Assembly (NCBI RefSeq): GCF_010882125.1 | Contig: NZ_JAAGVZ010000006.1 | Span: forward strand, 186,001-250,000 | Length of the DNA stretch: 64,000 nt | Direction: 5' to 3' | Origin: Peribacillus alkalitolerans | Lineage (GTDB): Bacteria; Bacillota; Bacilli; Bacillales; DSM-1321 | Shown here: in pieces, positions 1 to 9,814 of the stretch | Numbering within the stretch: position 1 is the first letter of the stretch | Layout: every line of letters starts with the position of its first letter | Notes under the pieces: model-generated | Told to the model about the DNA's origin: nothing | The model's database searches: none | The model's input: only the letters and a program-made list of their open reading frames with translations | Position numbers and translations under genes: made by a program

Positions 1-202
1 GAAGCATACATCCTTCAAAATTGGCTTACCTGTATTATCCCTATTGCATATCATCTTATATTTACTACTATTATCGAAACTGTAATATTAGCTTAACTAA
101 CTGTATAAGCTTTACAAAGTAGCAATAAAAGAAGAACTGACTTACTAACCCAGGCTACATACTTGTGAAAGCAACATGAGATCATTTGGGAGAGGTGGTA
201 AG

Positions 203-784
203 ATGGACGAAAATCTGTTGATGGTTCTCTCGTTTATTGAAGAGCAGTCATACTGGGCTCCAATTGTATTCATTGGTTTTCATGTACTTCGTCAGTTTTT
301 CTGGATTCCAGTTGCAATCGTTTGTATGGCAGGCGGCATTTTATTTGAATCGGTATATGGAACGATTTATTCAATCATTGGATTGACTTTATCCAATATA
401 GTGTTTTATGCCATTATAGATAAGATCCCATTTTTCTCGAAAAAATTGGAAAGCCTTAAAGAAAAACTCTTTGGGAGATATGGAAGGCTAAATGTCCAGC
501 AAATTTCGATATTACGTCTCATTCCCTTTGTTCATTACCATCTGTTGTCTTTATGTCTAAAAGAAGTAAAAAAGGATTTTAAAAGCTTTGCCTATTATTC
601 CTTTTTGACTAACTTACCTCTAGCATTCTTTTATACCGTATTTGGCCATTATATCAAACAATTTTCATTATCGATTTCCCTGCTATTACTACTATGCTTG
701 ACATTATTAGTCTATTTAGTGAGAGAGAAGACAAAGGTCATTGCATGGGGAGAATTTTTTAAACAACAGGTAAAACAGCCTTGA
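203..784 (+). CDS. TVP38/TMEM64-family (VTT domain) membrane protein
   Basis: A hydrophobic protein of 193 residues with about five membrane segments. The short charged loop near residues 80-100 and the 'FGRYG...ISILRLIPF' stretch fit the VTT/SNARE-associated (DedA-like TVP38) family, whose members are thought to act in membrane lipid homeostasis. The substrate is unknown. An in-frame ATG lies 27 bases upstream at 176, but the ATG at 203 has GAGAGGTGG just before it and is preferred. The gene converges on ysdB and shares a hairpin terminator with it. It resembles B. subtilis YtxB in size and type, though that gene sits elsewhere. Family call fairly safe; role inferred. Confidence 0.75.
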   Translation: MDENLLMVLSFIEEQSYWAPIVFIGFHVLRQFFWIPVAIVCMAGGILFESVYGTIYSIIGLTLSNIVFYAIIDKIPFFSKKLESLKEKLFGRYGRLNVQQISILRLIPFVHYHLLSLCLKEVKKDFKSFAYYSFLTNLPLAFFYTVFGHYIKQFSLSISLLLLLCLTLLVYLVREKTKVIAWGEFFKQQVKQP

Positions 785-809
785 GATTCTTATTCTCAAG
801 GCTGTTTTT
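776..809. terminator. bidirectional terminator between convergent genes
   Basis: An 11-bp perfect stem (CAGCCTTGAGA / TCTCAAGGCTG) with a 7-nt loop is followed by five Ts on the plus strand. It contains the stop codons of both flanking genes. Confidence 0.85.
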
Positions 810-1185
810 CTATTAAGAACTCTTTAATTGGACTCTTCCAGTCAATAACCGCATCAGGATAGTTTTTCCTAACCTCGGATTCAATGTAGAGAAAGTCTGA
901 ACGTTCTAATCCCTTAAGTGACATAGTGCTTTTTGGCCAAATAAAAATAGAGATGACTTCAAATGCCTTTTCTGTGGTCCCTAGATATTTTTCCCCCTCA
1001 AATAAAACCCCTTTATAGGTAAGAAGGAAATTTTTACGAATATTTCCTGTATCATCAAGAAAAAAATATTTCTTCTGCTCATGTGCCAGTTCAAGCTTCC
1101 GTTTAGGACTAGTTAAATATTTAAAGGCTGAATAGACAATAAAAACAAAGATGGCGAATAAAGCCAATCTGAATAACCACAACAT
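796..1185 (-). CDS. ysdB: YsdB-like small membrane-anchored protein
   Basis: A protein of 129 residues with one N-terminal membrane segment (about residues 2-20) followed by a soluble domain rich in charged and aromatic residues. Length and sequence character match YsdB, described in B. subtilis as linked to the sigma-W pathway. The molecular role is unknown. A longer frame starts at 1212, but the ATG at 1185 has AGGAGG nine bases upstream, so the shorter form is chosen. It lies opposite the dUTPase gene, from which it diverges. Confidence 0.75.
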   Translation of the reverse strand: MLWLFRLALFAIFVFIVYSAFKYLTSPKRKLELAHEQKKYFFLDDTGNIRKNFLLTYKGVLFEGEKYLGTTEKAFEVISIFIWPKSTMSLKGLERSDFLYIESEVRKNYPDAVIDWKSPIKEFLIEKQP

Positions 1186-1295
1186 AGCATTGGACCTCCT
1201 GCAAACAAGCACTTATTTTCTACTTTCTACGTCTGGATTAAGAAAAAGTTTCAATACTTTGCTATAATTTTTAAAAAAAGATTATTGGAGGAATC

Positions 1296-1787
1296 ATGGA
1301 TTACAATCAACTGTTCAAGATGCAAAAAGCTTTAGATACACATATAGAAGAAAAGCATGGACTATTAGAAGTGGATTTAATAGAAAAAAAAATATTGGCC
1401 TTTCTTGTGGAATTAGGAGAATTAGCCAATGAAACGCGTTGCTTTAAATTCTGGAGTATAAAAGAATCATCCCCTAAGCAGAAGATTCTAGAAGAATATG
1501 TAGATGGTGTTCACTTCATCTTATCCCTTGGTATTGACTTAGGTTTAGATGATTCTCTAGAAGATTTACATAAAACAACTGTTGAAAGGTCGATAACGGA
1601 TCAATTCTTACGTGTTTTTGAAGTGACAATGTCTTTCAAATCTGAAAAGGTACAAGCCACTTACCATGAATTATTCACTCAATATATTCTTTTGGGTGAG
1701 CTACTTGGCTTTTCTCAAAAAGAAGTAAAGGAAGCATATATCGAAAAAAATAGGGTTAATTTTGAAAGACAAGAGCAAGGATATTAA
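1296..1787 (+). CDS. dimeric all-alpha dUTPase / MazG-like NTP pyrophosphohydrolase
   Basis: A protein of 163 residues with the pattern of dimeric dUTPases. An 'ELGELANE' helix near residue 46 and 'EEYVDGVHF' near residue 70 supply the EXXE and EXXD acidic metal ligands of the all-alpha NTP-pyrophosphatase fold. The likely reaction is dUTP to dUMP plus pyrophosphate, keeping uracil out of DNA and supplying dUMP for thymidylate. AT-rich sequence with TATAAT at 1263 precedes it, and GGAGGA lies before the ATG. It stands between ysdB and ysdC as a single-gene unit. The nucleotide specificity is inferred from the family. Confidence 0.85.
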   Translation: MDYNQLFKMQKALDTHIEEKHGLLEVDLIEKKILAFLVELGELANETRCFKFWSIKESSPKQKILEEYVDGVHFILSLGIDLGLDDSLEDLHKTTVERSITDQFLRVFEVTMSFKSEKVQATYHELFTQYILLGELLGFSQKEVKEAYIEKNRVNFERQEQGY

Positions 1788-1818
1788 ATGTGCAATACGT
1801 GCAACAATTATTAGAATT

Positions 1819-1847
1819 TTGCCGAGTTTTTCTATATTCTGTATAAT
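1819..1847 (+). promoter_or_regulatory. sigma-A promoter of ysdC
   Basis: TTGCCG at 1819-1824 and TATAAT at 1842-1847 are spaced by 17 bases, about 35 bases upstream of the ysdC start. Confidence 0.7.
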
Positions 1848-1879
1848 GGAAGAGAATGATTTTTAAAGGGGGCAGCAAT

Positions 1880-2968
1880 ATGGCAAAAATGGATGGAACA
1901 TTGGAGATGCTTAAGGATCTAACAGATGCAAATGGGATTCCTGGCAACGAGAGAGAAGCAAGAGAAGTCATGAAGAAATACATAGCACCTTACTCGGATG
2001 AAGTAATTACTGATGGTCTAGGCAGCTTAATCGCAGTTAAAACTGGAAAAGCAGACGGACCAAAAATTATGGTGGCAGGACATTTAGATGAAGTTGGATT
2101 CATGCTTACACAAATCGATGACAAGGGATTCCTTCGCTTCCAAACAGTAGGCGGTTGGTGGTCACAAGTTATGCTTGCACAACGAGTGACAATCGTAACG
2201 CGTAAAGGAGAAAAAGTGACAGGAGTCATCGGCTCAAAGCCACCTCATATCCTTTCACCTGAAGCTCGTAAAAAGCCTGTAGAAATTAAAGATATGTTCA
2301 TTGATATTGGTGCTTCTAGCCGTGAAGAAGCAGAAGGATGGGGAGTTCGTCCTGGAGACATGGTCGTTCCACACTTCGAATTCACAGTAATGAACAATGA
2401 AAAAATGCTACTTGCAAAAGCATGGGATAACCGCATTGGCTGTGCAATTGCAATTGATGTCCTAAAGCAATTGAAAGGTACTGATCATCCAAACGTAGTG
2501 TATGGTGTAGGAACTGTTCAAGAAGAAGTAGGTCTTCGTGGAGCAAAAACTTCAGCATTCAAAATCCAACCTGATATCGGGTTCGGAGTTGATGTTGGAA
2601 TTGCAGGAGACACTCCAGGAGTAAGTGAAAAAGAAGCGATGGGTAAAATGGGCAAAGGACCACAAATTATCCTATATGATGCGTCCATGGTTTCGCACAA
2701 AGGATTACGCGATTTTGTTACCGACGTTGCAGATGAAAATAACATCCCTTACCAATTTGATTCTATGGCGGGTGGGGGAACAGATTCAGGTGCTATCCAC
2801 ATGACAGCAAATGGTGTACCTGCCCTTTCCATTACGATTGCAACTCGCTATATCCATTCGCATGCAGCAATGCTACACCGTGATGACTATGAAAATGCTG
2901 TAAAGCTAATCGTTGAAGTCATCAAGCGACTAGATCGTGAAACAGTTAATAAGATTACTTTTGAATAA
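1880..2968 (+). CDS. ysdC: M42-family metallo-aminopeptidase YsdC
   Basis: A 362-residue M42 (glutamyl aminopeptidase/endoglucanase-type) peptidase. The metal-binding sequence is clear: 'AGHLDEVGF' (His and Asp), the bridging Asp in 'AKAWDNRIG', the catalytic Glu pair in '[10 protein letters not shown]', the Asp in 'GVDVG' and the final His in '[11 protein letters not shown]'. These enzymes form cytosolic dodecamers with two metals that trim N-terminal residues from peptides. The frame opens at 1856, but the ATG at 1880 follows AAAGGGGG and matches the family N-terminus. It has its own promoter and terminator. Peptide preference cannot be read from sequence. Confidence 0.9.
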   Translation: MAKMDGTLEMLKDLTDANGIPGNEREAREVMKKYIAPYSDEVITDGLGSLIAVKTGKADGPKIMVAGHLDEVGFMLTQIDDKGFLRFQTVGGWWSQVMLAQRVTIVTRKGEKVTGVIGSKPPHILSPEARKKPVEIKDMFIDIGASSREEAEGWGVRPGDMVVPHFEFTVMNNEKMLLAKAWDNRIGCAIAIDVLKQLKGTDHPNVVYGVGTVQEEVGLRGAKTSAFKIQPDIGFGVDVGIAGDTPGVSEKEAMGKMGKGPQIILYDASMVSHKGLRDFVTDVADENNIPYQFDSMAGGGTDSGAIHMTANGVPALSITIATRYIHSHAAMLHRDDYENAVKLIVEVIKRLDRETVNKITFE

Positions 2969-2977
2969 AATGTCATG

Positions 2978-3012
2978 AAACAAGCCTAGTTTTGGACTGG
3001 GCTTGTTTTTTA
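2978..3012 (+). terminator. terminator of ysdC
   Basis: The stem CAAGCC(t)AGT / ACT(g)GGCTTG is followed by a TTTTTTATTTT run. Confidence 0.75.
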
Positions 3013-3065
3013 TTTTGTAAACAGTTCCTAGAAAATCGCTTTGTGGAGTAGATATACTATTGTGA

Positions 3066-3094
3066 AAATCAAAAATAACAGCCGAGAACGGCTG
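3066..3094 (-). terminator. terminator of sspI
   Basis: Read on the minus strand, CAGCCG-ttct-CGGCTG directly after the sspI stop codon is followed by TTATTTTTGATTTT. Confidence 0.7.
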
Positions 3095-3304
3095 TTATTT
3101 TTTTAAACCACTTTCTAATGTAGCTAACAATTCCTTTTTGTCTGCCTCAGATGAATTTTGCCAAATTACTTCAAAAAGTACACCAAGTCCTGGAAGCATT
3201 TTTTCTTCCCCGCTTTGGATTGCATCCACAATAGTATCTTCCAATTGATCCTGAGAATTGCCAGTCACATTATGTATGATGGCGTTGCGTAAATTTAAAT
3301 TCAT
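3095..3304 (-). CDS. sspI: small acid-soluble spore protein I (SspI)
   Basis: A 69-residue protein with the SspI signature: 'MNLNLRNAI' at the N-terminus, then '[19 protein letters not shown]'. It is a minor SASP made in the forespore late in sporulation; its exact role in the spore core is unclear. Two in-frame ATGs lie six bases apart. The one at 3304 sits eight bases after GGAGG, while the one at 3310 is too close, so 3304 is chosen. It diverges from the rRNA methyltransferase gene. No convincing sigma-G promoter was found. It is strong evidence for a spore-former. Confidence 0.95.
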   Translation of the reverse strand: MNLNLRNAIIHNVTGNSQDQLEDTIVDAIQSGEEKMLPGLGVLFEVIWQNSSEADKKELLATLESGLKK

Positions 3305-3416
3305 AGTCATGTCCTCCTTCTTGTATGTAACACTACTATTCTTTCCATTTGATGATTTATTATGTACAGTCTTTGGGCTATAATAGGAAAATCAGATTCT
3401 AGAAGGAGAGAGAACC

Positions 3417-4163
3417 TTGAAGTATATTCAGTCTCCACAAAATGCTATGGTAAAGCAATGGAAGAAATTATTGACGAAAAAAGAGCGGGACAAAAGCGAT
3501 CTTTTTTTAATAGAAGGTTTTCATTTAGTAGAGGAAGCTCTCAAAAATAAAAGAGTTGTCACAATAATAAAGAATGAATATGTCGATTTACCTCATAATT
3601 GGAATATTGAAGATGAAGAAATATTTGAAGTACCAGAGTCTATAGTCGAGCTTTTAGCCGAGACTGAGACAACACAAGGCATTTTTGCTGTATGTGAAAA
3701 AAAGGAGTTAGTACCACTATCGTATCAAAAGGTATTAATGTTAGATGGTGTACAGGACCCTGGGAATTTAGGGACAATTATTAGAACTGCAGATGCAGCT
3801 GGTGTAAACCTCGTGATATTAGGTGAAGGTTGTGTCGACCTATATAACGGTAAAGTTCTGCGTTCAACACAAGGATCTGTTTTCCACCTTCCAGTAATGA
3901 AAGGTAAAATGGAAGAATGGATCGTCACTTTGAAGGATCAAAATATTCCGGTATATGGGACATCCCTTGAAAATGCAAAAGACTATAGAGAAATCTCAAG
4001 CCAAGAAACATTCGCATTGATTATGGGTAACGAAGGGAACGGTGTTCGGAAAGAACTATTAGATAGAACTGACCAAAACCTTTATATCCCCATCTTTGGA
4101 CAGGCTGAATCGTTAAATGTGACGGTTGCAACAGGCATTCTTTTGTATGCATTGAATCAATAA
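3417..4163 (+). CDS. ysgA: SpoU/TrmH-family RNA 2'-O-methyltransferase YsgA
   Basis: A 248-residue SPOUT methyltransferase. An N-terminal substrate-binding domain (about residues 1-95, 'SPQNAMVKQWKKL') is followed by a SpoU catalytic domain. The three SpoU motifs are visible: 'DPGNLGTIIRTADAAG' near 120, 'IMGNEGNGV' near 200 and 'NVTVATGILLY' at the end. It uses SAM to methylate a ribose in RNA, probably rRNA; the target is unknown. Translation starts at TTG 3417, six bases after AGAAGGAGAG. It lies upstream of the pheST leader, in the same order as in B. subtilis. Confidence 0.9.
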   Translation: MKYIQSPQNAMVKQWKKLLTKKERDKSDLFLIEGFHLVEEALKNKRVVTIIKNEYVDLPHNWNIEDEEIFEVPESIVELLAETETTQGIFAVCEKKELVPLSYQKVLMLDGVQDPGNLGTIIRTADAAGVNLVILGEGCVDLYNGKVLRSTQGSVFHLPVMKGKMEEWIVTLKDQNIPVYGTSLENAKDYREISSQETFALIMGNEGNGVRKELLDRTDQNLYIPIFGQAESLNVTVATGILLYALNQ

Positions 4164-4172
4164 GAAAGACAG

Positions 4173-4201
4173 TTGCATAGAATAACGAAACTGACTATAA
4201 T
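4173..4201 (+). promoter_or_regulatory. sigma-A promoter of the pheST T-box operon
   Basis: TTGCAT at 4173-4178 and TATAAT at 4196-4201 are spaced by exactly 17 bases, about 50 bases upstream of the T-box stem I. Confidence 0.85.
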
Positions 4202-4239
4202 GGGTTAAGGAAATCTTTCATAATAAAAAGACGTTGATA

Positions 4240-4478
4240 GAGAAAAGTAGCTATTTGAAAGCATTCAGGGAGAAAATGCCTAAGACTGAGAGCATTTTTA
4301 TGTAGACAATATGTGAAGTTCACCTCTGTAGTCGGCACCGGGACCGCATTTTGCGTAAAGGTGCATCGGCATTATGCCGTTATCCAATGAAGTGAGTATA
4401 CAGGTACCTCCTGTGTGCTAACAAGGGTGGTACCGCGATATAAAACCTCGTCCCTTTTTGGGATTGAGGTTTTTTTGT
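4240..4478 (+). ncRNA. T-box leader (Phe) of pheST with terminator
   Basis: The conserved T-box core AGGGTGGTACCGCG is at 4424-4437. The terminator stem AACCTCGTCCC/GGGATTGAGGTT with a T7 run ends at about 4478. In stem I the sequence GAAGTTCACC places a TTC (Phe) specifier at 4319-4321. Uncharged tRNA-Phe would pair with the specifier and the T-box bulge, favour the antiterminator and raise pheST expression. The stem I start is approximate. Confidence 0.93.
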
Positions 4479-4523
4479 ATTTCAAAAAGATCTGTTAAAG
4501 CTTATTGTTAATTTATCCACTAA

Positions 4524-4651
4524 GTTGATTGGAGTGGAAGGCGCTCGACTCCTGCGGGAGAAGCGGGACAGGTGAGACCCCACAGGCGCATTGTGCCGAG
4601 GAGGCTCACCGCCCGCCCCGCGGAAAGCGAGTGCCTGGAACGGAAATCAAC
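4524..4651 (+). repeat. dispersed intergenic repeat, family A copy 1
   Basis: A 128-bp GC-rich element with GTTGATT...AATCAAC ends and nested inverted repeats (GGCGCTCGACTCC...; CCGAGGAGGCTCACC; CCGCGGAAAGCGAG). It lies between the pheST leader terminator and pheS. Related copies are at 15440-15561, 43406-43533 (inverted) and 32565-32607 (shortened). Similar elements are common between genes of Bacillaceae. A 69-codon open frame across it is not credible as a gene. Confidence 0.85.
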
Positions 4652-4733
4652 AGCCCTGTTTAACAGAGCTTTTCAAAAAATTACATAATACTGCTATTCA
4701 AATAAAAAGCAGTGTAAATAAGGAGGAAGAAAG

Positions 4734-5774
4734 ATGCAGGAACGTTTACAAGAGTTGCAAGCTGAAGCGATTGCTAAGGTTGAAGCAGCGGCTGATTTAA
4801 AGGAATTGAATGATATCCGCGTATCGTATTTAGGGAAGAAAGGTCCAATCACGGAAGTTTTACGTGGTATGGGTAAGCTTTCTGCAGAAGAGCGTCCAAT
4901 AATCGGAGCACTTGCAAACGATGTGAGAGAAGCCATTGCAGAAAAGATTGAAAGTAAACAGGCTACAATGGAAGCTGCAGCTGTAGAGGCGAAATTGGCA
5001 GCAGAAAAAATTGATGTGACTTTGCCTGGTAGACCAGTAAAAGTAGGAAATCATCATCCTCTTACTAAAGTGATTGAAGAAATTGAAGACTTATTTATCG
5101 GGATGGGCTATCAGGTGGCAGAAGGTCCTGAAGTAGAAAAAGATTACTATAACTTTGAAGCTTTGAACCTTCCGAAGGGGCATCCAGCACGTGATATGCA
5201 GGACTCTTTCTATATTACTGAAGAAATCTTGCTCCGTACCCATACTTCTCCTGTACAGGCAAGAACGATGGAAAAGCATGAAGGGAAAGGACCAGTAAAG
5301 ATTATTTGTCCTGGAAAAGTGTATCGTCGTGACAATGATGATGCAACACACTCCCATCAATTCATGCAAATCGAAGGCCTTGTCATCGATGAAAATGTTC
5401 GCATGAGCGATTTAAAGGGAACATTGGAAGTTTTTGCAAAGAAAATGTTTGGAGAAGATCGTGAAATCCGTCTACGCCCAAGCTTCTTCCCATTCACTGA
5501 GCCATCAGTAGAAATGGACATTTCTTGTAAAATTTGTGGTGGAAAAGGCTGTAGCGTATGTAAAGGAACTGGCTGGATCGAAATCCTTGGGGCTGGGATG
5601 GTGCATCCAAATGTATTAGAAATGGCTGGATTCGATTCTAAGAAGTATTCTGGGTTTGCTTTCGGTATGGGACCAGAACGTATTGCGATGTTAAAGTATG
5701 GAATTGATGACATCCGTCATTTCTATACAAATGATGTGCGCTTCTTAAAACAATTCGAACGTCACGAAGGATAA
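4734..5774 (+). CDS. pheS: phenylalanyl-tRNA synthetase alpha subunit
   Basis: A 346-residue alpha chain of the alpha2beta2 enzyme that charges tRNA-Phe. An N-terminal coiled coil (about residues 1-90) is followed by the class II catalytic core. 'FDALNLP'-type motif 1 appears as '[19 protein letters not shown]', motif 2 as 'RTHTSPVQ...[16 protein letters not shown]', and motif 3 as '[15 protein letters not shown]' near residue 310. A CxxCx4CxxC cluster lies near residue 265. GGAGGAAGA precedes the ATG. It is expressed with pheT under the T-box leader. Confidence 0.97.
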   Translation: MQERLQELQAEAIAKVEAAADLKELNDIRVSYLGKKGPITEVLRGMGKLSAEERPIIGALANDVREAIAEKIESKQATMEAAAVEAKLAAEKIDVTLPGRPVKVGNHHPLTKVIEEIEDLFIGMGYQVAEGPEVEKDYYNFEALNLPKGHPARDMQDSFYITEEILLRTHTSPVQARTMEKHEGKGPVKIICPGKVYRRDNDDATHSHQFMQIEGLVIDENVRMSDLKGTLEVFAKKMFGEDREIRLRPSFFPFTEPSVEMDISCKICGGKGCSVCKGTGWIEILGAGMVHPNVLEMAGFDSKKYSGFAFGMGPERIAMLKYGIDDIRHFYTNDVRFLKQFERHEG

Positions 5775-5818
5775 GGGAACTAAGCTTAAATACTGATTTC
5801 CAATTGAGGAGGATGACA

Positions 5819-8230
5819 ATGTTTGTTTCATATAAATGGCTACAGCAGTATGTGGATTTAAATGGTGTTTCTGCTGAAGAGCTTGCAGAAAAGATTACGA
5901 AAAGTGGTATTGAGGTAGAAGGTGTTGAAAAGAAAAGCGCTGGAATTTCTGGTGTGGTTGTAGGTCATGTATTAGAGAAAGAGAAGCACCCAGAAGCGGA
6001 TAAGTTAAATAAATGTCTAGTCGATGTTGGAGAAGAAGAGCCTGTTCAAATTATCTGTGGTGCAGCAAACGTCGATAAAGGGCAAAAAGTGGCTGTTGCG
6101 AAAGTAGGAGCAGTCCTTCCAGGTAACTTCAAAATTAAAAAAGCGAAGCTACGTGGAGAGGTTTCTCTTGGAATGATCTGCTCTTTAACGGAGCTTGGGA
6201 TCGAAAGCAAGCTTATTGCCAAAGACTATTCAACAGGCATTTTCGTATTCCCGAATGATGTTGAAGTAGGTTTGGATGCTCTAGAACAGCTTGGGCTGGA
6301 TGATGAAATTCTTGAATTAGGATTGACTCCTAACCGGGCAGACTGCCTAAGTATGATTGGGGTAGCATATGAGGTTGCTGCGATTCTAGGAAGAGATGTG
6401 AAATGGCCAGAAGCTCCAGTTCAAGAAGGTACTGAAAAGGCATCTGATTATATCACGGTAAACGTTGAAGCAAAACTAGACAATCCATTATATGTAGCAA
6501 AAGTGATCAAAGACGTAAAAGTGGGACCTTCACCACTTTGGATGCAAACTTTGTTAATGGCTAGCGGAATTCGTCCGCACAATAACATCGTAGATATTAC
6601 GAACTTTGTATTGTTAGAATACGGTCAACCGTTGCATGCATTTGATTATGATCGTTTAGGCTCAAAAGAAATTCTTGTACGAAAAGCGAATGAAAGTGAA
6701 AAAATCACTACGCTAGATGATGCGGAACGTACATTAAAGGCTGACCATCTATTGATTACAAATGGGCAAGAACCAGTCGCATTGGCTGGAGTAATGGGTG
6801 GAGCGAACTCTGAGGTTGTTGAAACAACGACAACAGTACTTTTAGAATCTGCTTATTTCACAGGTGCAACTATTCGTAAAGCCTCAAAAGATCATGGTTT
6901 AAGAAGTGAAGCAAGTGCCCGTTTTGAAAAAGGGGTTGATCCAAACCGTGTTCGTTTAGCAGCGGAACGAGCGGCCTATCTGATGGAACAATATGCGGGA
7001 GGAACGGTTCTTTCAGGCTCAGTAGAGGTTGATAGCCTACAGGTTGAACCTGCAGTTGTGTCTGTGACACTTTCGAAAATCAATGCACGTCTTGGAACTG
7101 AATTAACGATGAAAGAAGTTCAGGATATTTTTATTCGCCTACAATTTGAAGCAACAGTAGAAGGGGAAGAAATAACTGTAACTGCTCCAACTCGTCGTGG
7201 CGATATCTCCATTGAGGAAGATTTAATAGAAGAAGTTGCACGTATGTACGGATATGACAATATCCCGAAAACTCTTCCGGTTGCTGCTGCAACACCAGGG
7301 AAATTATCTTCCTATCAATTAAAGCGCAGAAAAGTACGTCGTTATTTAGAAGGAGCTGGCCTTTACCAAGCGGTTACTTATTCACTAACGACGGTAGAAA
7401 AATCAACTCAATATGCGATTGAGAATGCTGAGCCCATTCGTCTTGCAATGCCGATGAGCGAAGATCGCAGCACATTGCGTCTAAGCATCGTGCCTCAGCT
7501 CTTAGAAGTATTAAAATACAATGTAGCCCGTCAAACTGATTCAATAGCACTGTATGAGACAGGTGCTGTATTCTTAAAAACGACATCCGATGAACTACCT
7601 GTTGAAAAAGAACATGTGGCTGGTGCAATCACGGGCTTATGGCATTCACACCCATGGCAAGGTGAGAAGAACCCGGTAGACTTCTATGTGGCAAAAGGTA
7701 TTTTAGAAGGAATGTTCAATCATCTCGGATTGTCTGACCAAATTGAGTATGCTGCAGTAGAGATGGAAGGCATGCATCCTGGAAGAACAGCACAAGTAAA
7801 ATTGAATGGTTCTTACATTGGATTTGTAGGTCAAGTACATCCAAATGTACAAAAGGATCTGGATTTGAAAGACACCTATGTATTCGAATTATCGCTAAAA
7901 TCATTGCTAGAAGCAGAAGTTGCTCCGATTGGATATGAGACGATCCCTCGTTTCCCTTCTATCACTCGTGATATTGCACTAGTTGTAAATAAGGATATGC
8001 CTGCATCTGAGTTGAAATCAATCATCACAGAAGCGGCTGGTAAACTTCTGAAGGAAGTTTCCATTTTTGATCTTTATGAAGGCGATCGAATGGAGGAAGG
8101 CAAGAAATCCATTGCCTATTCCCTACGTTATTCTGATCCAGAGAAAACGTTGACGGACGAAGAAGTAACAAAAGCACATAATAAAGTCCTGGATGCAGTA
8201 AAAGCAAAAGGCGCGGAAATGCGTGGATAA
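5819..8230 (+). CDS. pheT: phenylalanyl-tRNA synthetase beta subunit
   Basis: An 803-residue beta chain. A tRNA-binding EMAP-like domain spans about residues 40-155, followed by B3/B4 editing, B5 and the catalytic-like core. A C-terminal anticodon-binding FDX-ACB domain occupies about the last 95 residues ('[18 protein letters not shown]'). The frame is open from a TTG at 5804, but the ATG at 5819 follows GAGGAGG by six bases and gives the conserved 'MFVSYKWL' N-terminus. It lies 44 bases after pheS and is followed by a terminator. Confidence 0.97.
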   Translation: MFVSYKWLQQYVDLNGVSAEELAEKITKSGIEVEGVEKKSAGISGVVVGHVLEKEKHPEADKLNKCLVDVGEEEPVQIICGAANVDKGQKVAVAKVGAVLPGNFKIKKAKLRGEVSLGMICSLTELGIESKLIAKDYSTGIFVFPNDVEVGLDALEQLGLDDEILELGLTPNRADCLSMIGVAYEVAAILGRDVKWPEAPVQEGTEKASDYITVNVEAKLDNPLYVAKVIKDVKVGPSPLWMQTLLMASGIRPHNNIVDITNFVLLEYGQPLHAFDYDRLGSKEILVRKANESEKITTLDDAERTLKADHLLITNGQEPVALAGVMGGANSEVVETTTTVLLESAYFTGATIRKASKDHGLRSEASARFEKGVDPNRVRLAAERAAYLMEQYAGGTVLSGSVEVDSLQVEPAVVSVTLSKINARLGTELTMKEVQDIFIRLQFEATVEGEEITVTAPTRRGDISIEEDLIEEVARMYGYDNIPKTLPVAAATPGKLSSYQLKRRKVRRYLEGAGLYQAVTYSLTTVEKSTQYAIENAEPIRLAMPMSEDRSTLRLSIVPQLLEVLKYNVARQTDSIALYETGAVFLKTTSDELPVEKEHVAGAITGLWHSHPWQGEKNPVDFYVAKGILEGMFNHLGLSDQIEYAAVEMEGMHPGRTAQVKLNGSYIGFVGQVHPNVQKDLDLKDTYVFELSLKSLLEAEVAPIGYETIPRFPSITRDIALVVNKDMPASELKSIITEAAGKLLKEVSIFDLYEGDRMEEGKKSIAYSLRYSDPEKTLTDEEVTKAHNKVLDAVKAKGAEMRG

Positions 8231-8241
8231 TAAATAAAGGA

Positions 8242-8282
8242 GGGCCGTTCTAACTGTGAAAAGTTAGGCGGTCTTTTTTTAT
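8242..8282 (+). terminator. terminator of pheST
   Basis: The imperfect stem GGCCGTTCTAACT / AGTTAGGCGGTC is followed by TTTTTTT. Confidence 0.75.
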
Positions 8283-8295
8283 TTTACTTTAGGAA

Positions 8296-8316
8296 TAAAT
8301 AAATTGGCAGCAAAGG
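8296..8316 (+). repeat. short fragment resembling repeat family C
   Basis: The sequence AAATTGGCAGCAAAG is shared with the start of the longer element at 28996. Only this end of the repeat is recognisable here. Confidence 0.4.
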
Positions 8317-8390
8317 AGCTAGGTCCAATATGAAAGGTTGGCATGGTTTGTTTAACAATATGATAAAAAATGTCTTAAATAATAAATAAT

Positions 8391-8434
8391 GCTGATGGAC
8401 GGGTAATACCCAACCATCAGCATTCATTTTTTTA
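8391..8434 (-). terminator. terminator of rnhC
   Basis: GCTGATGG...CCATCAGC (8391-8421) forms a perfect 8-bp stem with a stable loop downstream of rnhC on the minus strand. A T7 run on the plus side would also stop transcription coming from pheT. Confidence 0.65.
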
Positions 8435-9391
8435 GTTACGTTTCTTATTTAAAATGGCCTTCGCCTTCTCGGTATTCGCAAAATGGACTTTTGTATATTC
8501 ATGTAGAGAGCCTGTGCCTTTAGCGATGATAAGCTTAGCTGCGGCTTGATCAACCTGTGGGCCCGCTCCTTTTGGAAGTTTAAAGCCTGCTTTTTCACTA
8601 AGTAGTTCGAACTGTTTGACAAATGCTGCACGAGCTAAAATCGAAGCTGCTGCAACAGCTACATGAAGGCTTTCAGCACCTGTACTTAAATAGACTTTTT
8701 CACCTTTGAATAGCTCCTGCCCCTTAAGGTAATTGAAGAACACGTCAGGTTGTGCGAATTGGTCTATCAAGATTGCCTCTGGAGTGACAGGGTCAATTTT
8801 TTTTAATAAATTCTTGATGGCAAGGTTATGTAAATAGGCTTTGATTTTTCCTTGGGACATTCCTTTTGATTGCAATTCATTGTACTTGGTGTTGTCGAGT
8901 ACAAGTAGGCTGAAGCTAATTGCATGTTTAAGCTGAGAAGCAATTTCTAGAATTTGAGGATCCTTTAGATTTTTTGAATCCTTGACACCCAGCTCTTTTA
9001 ATAGAGAGATTTTTTCTTTTGGTACATAGGCAGCTGCTACCGTGATAGGGCCAAAAAAGTCCCCTGTCCCTACCTCATCTGATCCGATTAAAGACATTTC
9101 TCCAATTGTGGCAGGCGGCGAATAGGCATGTTTTTTAACACTTGAAGATATTGATTTCTTTTGTGTTGAATTAGATGGAGATATGGATTCAGACATCCAT
9201 TGTTTCGCTTCTGCTTCTGCTCGGGAGCCTTGAAACAATACCTTCCCAGATTTGTAGGCAGTAACTGTACAAGATGTAGGCTTTGCTGAAAATACGCTTC
9301 CTGGTGGGGAAGTGGGAGACAAGTCATTCATATAATGTTTTTTCATAGTCTCGATTTTTTGTTGAGTAAGCATTAATACTACATGGGACAT
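8432..9391 (-). CDS. rnhC: ribonuclease HIII
   Basis: A 319-residue type 2 RNase H of the HIII subgroup. The N-terminal ~85 residues form the TBP-like substrate-binding domain ('CTVTAYKSGKVLFQG'). The catalytic domain carries 'GSDEVGTGDFFGP' with the Asp-Glu pair and further acidic residues in 'EAILIDQFAQPD'. It cleaves the RNA strand of RNA-DNA hybrids during replication and repair. AGGAG lies seven bases before the ATG. It diverges from zapA, as in B. subtilis. Confidence 0.95.
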   Translation of the reverse strand: MSHVVLMLTQQKIETMKKHYMNDLSPTSPPGSVFSAKPTSCTVTAYKSGKVLFQGSRAEAEAKQWMSESISPSNSTQKKSISSSVKKHAYSPPATIGEMSLIGSDEVGTGDFFGPITVAAAYVPKEKISLLKELGVKDSKNLKDPQILEIASQLKHAISFSLLVLDNTKYNELQSKGMSQGKIKAYLHNLAIKNLLKKIDPVTPEAILIDQFAQPDVFFNYLKGQELFKGEKVYLSTGAESLHVAVAAASILARAAFVKQFELLSEKAGFKLPKGAGPQVDQAAAKLIIAKGTGSLHEYTKVHFANTEKAKAILNKKRN

Positions 9392-9545
9392 TATTTTTCT
9401 CCTTTTTTCAGGTAATTAGGGCAAAAATTCTAGGAATTTACATTTTATTGCAAAAATGAGACCTTAATAGATAGCGTCTCTCTTTTAAGCTGAAAAACTT
9501 CATGTTATTATAGAGATTAGGATTCTTTAGATTGGGGGCTTCACC

Positions 9546-9809
9546 TTGTCAGACATGAAAAAAACTAAAATTACAGTTGATATATATGGACAACAATATA
9601 CAATCGTCGGAGCTGAGAGCTCCAGCCATATCCGACTGGTTGCCTCAATGGTTGACGATAAAATGCGCGAAATCAGTGCCAAGAATCCGTCGCTTGATAG
9701 TAGCAAACTAGCAGTTTTGACAGCCGTGAACGCAATCCACGATTATATTAAGGTAAAAGACCAGTTATCTCATTATGAACAACTGGAACAAAGAAATGAA
9801 AAGGAATGA
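9546..9809 (+). CDS. zapA: cell division protein ZapA
   Basis: An 87-residue protein with the ZapA beta-hairpin region ('[15 protein letters not shown]') and a C-terminal coiled coil. It crosslinks FtsZ protofilaments at the division ring. The start is the TTG at 9546, after GGGGGCTTCACC; an ATG three codons later is possible. The stop overlaps the upstream sequence of cvpA, so the two are translationally close. Short for the family but complete. Confidence 0.9.
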   Translation: MSDMKKTKITVDIYGQQYTIVGAESSSHIRLVASMVDDKMREISAKNPSLDSSKLAVLTAVNAIHDYIKVKDQLSHYEQLEQRNEKE

Positions 9810-9814
9810 ATTCC

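Noticed and set aside
4591-4800. 69-codon frame over the repeat between the T-box and pheS
   Set aside because: It lies within family A repeat sequence and runs into pheS in another frame; no ribosome binding site and low-complexity translation.
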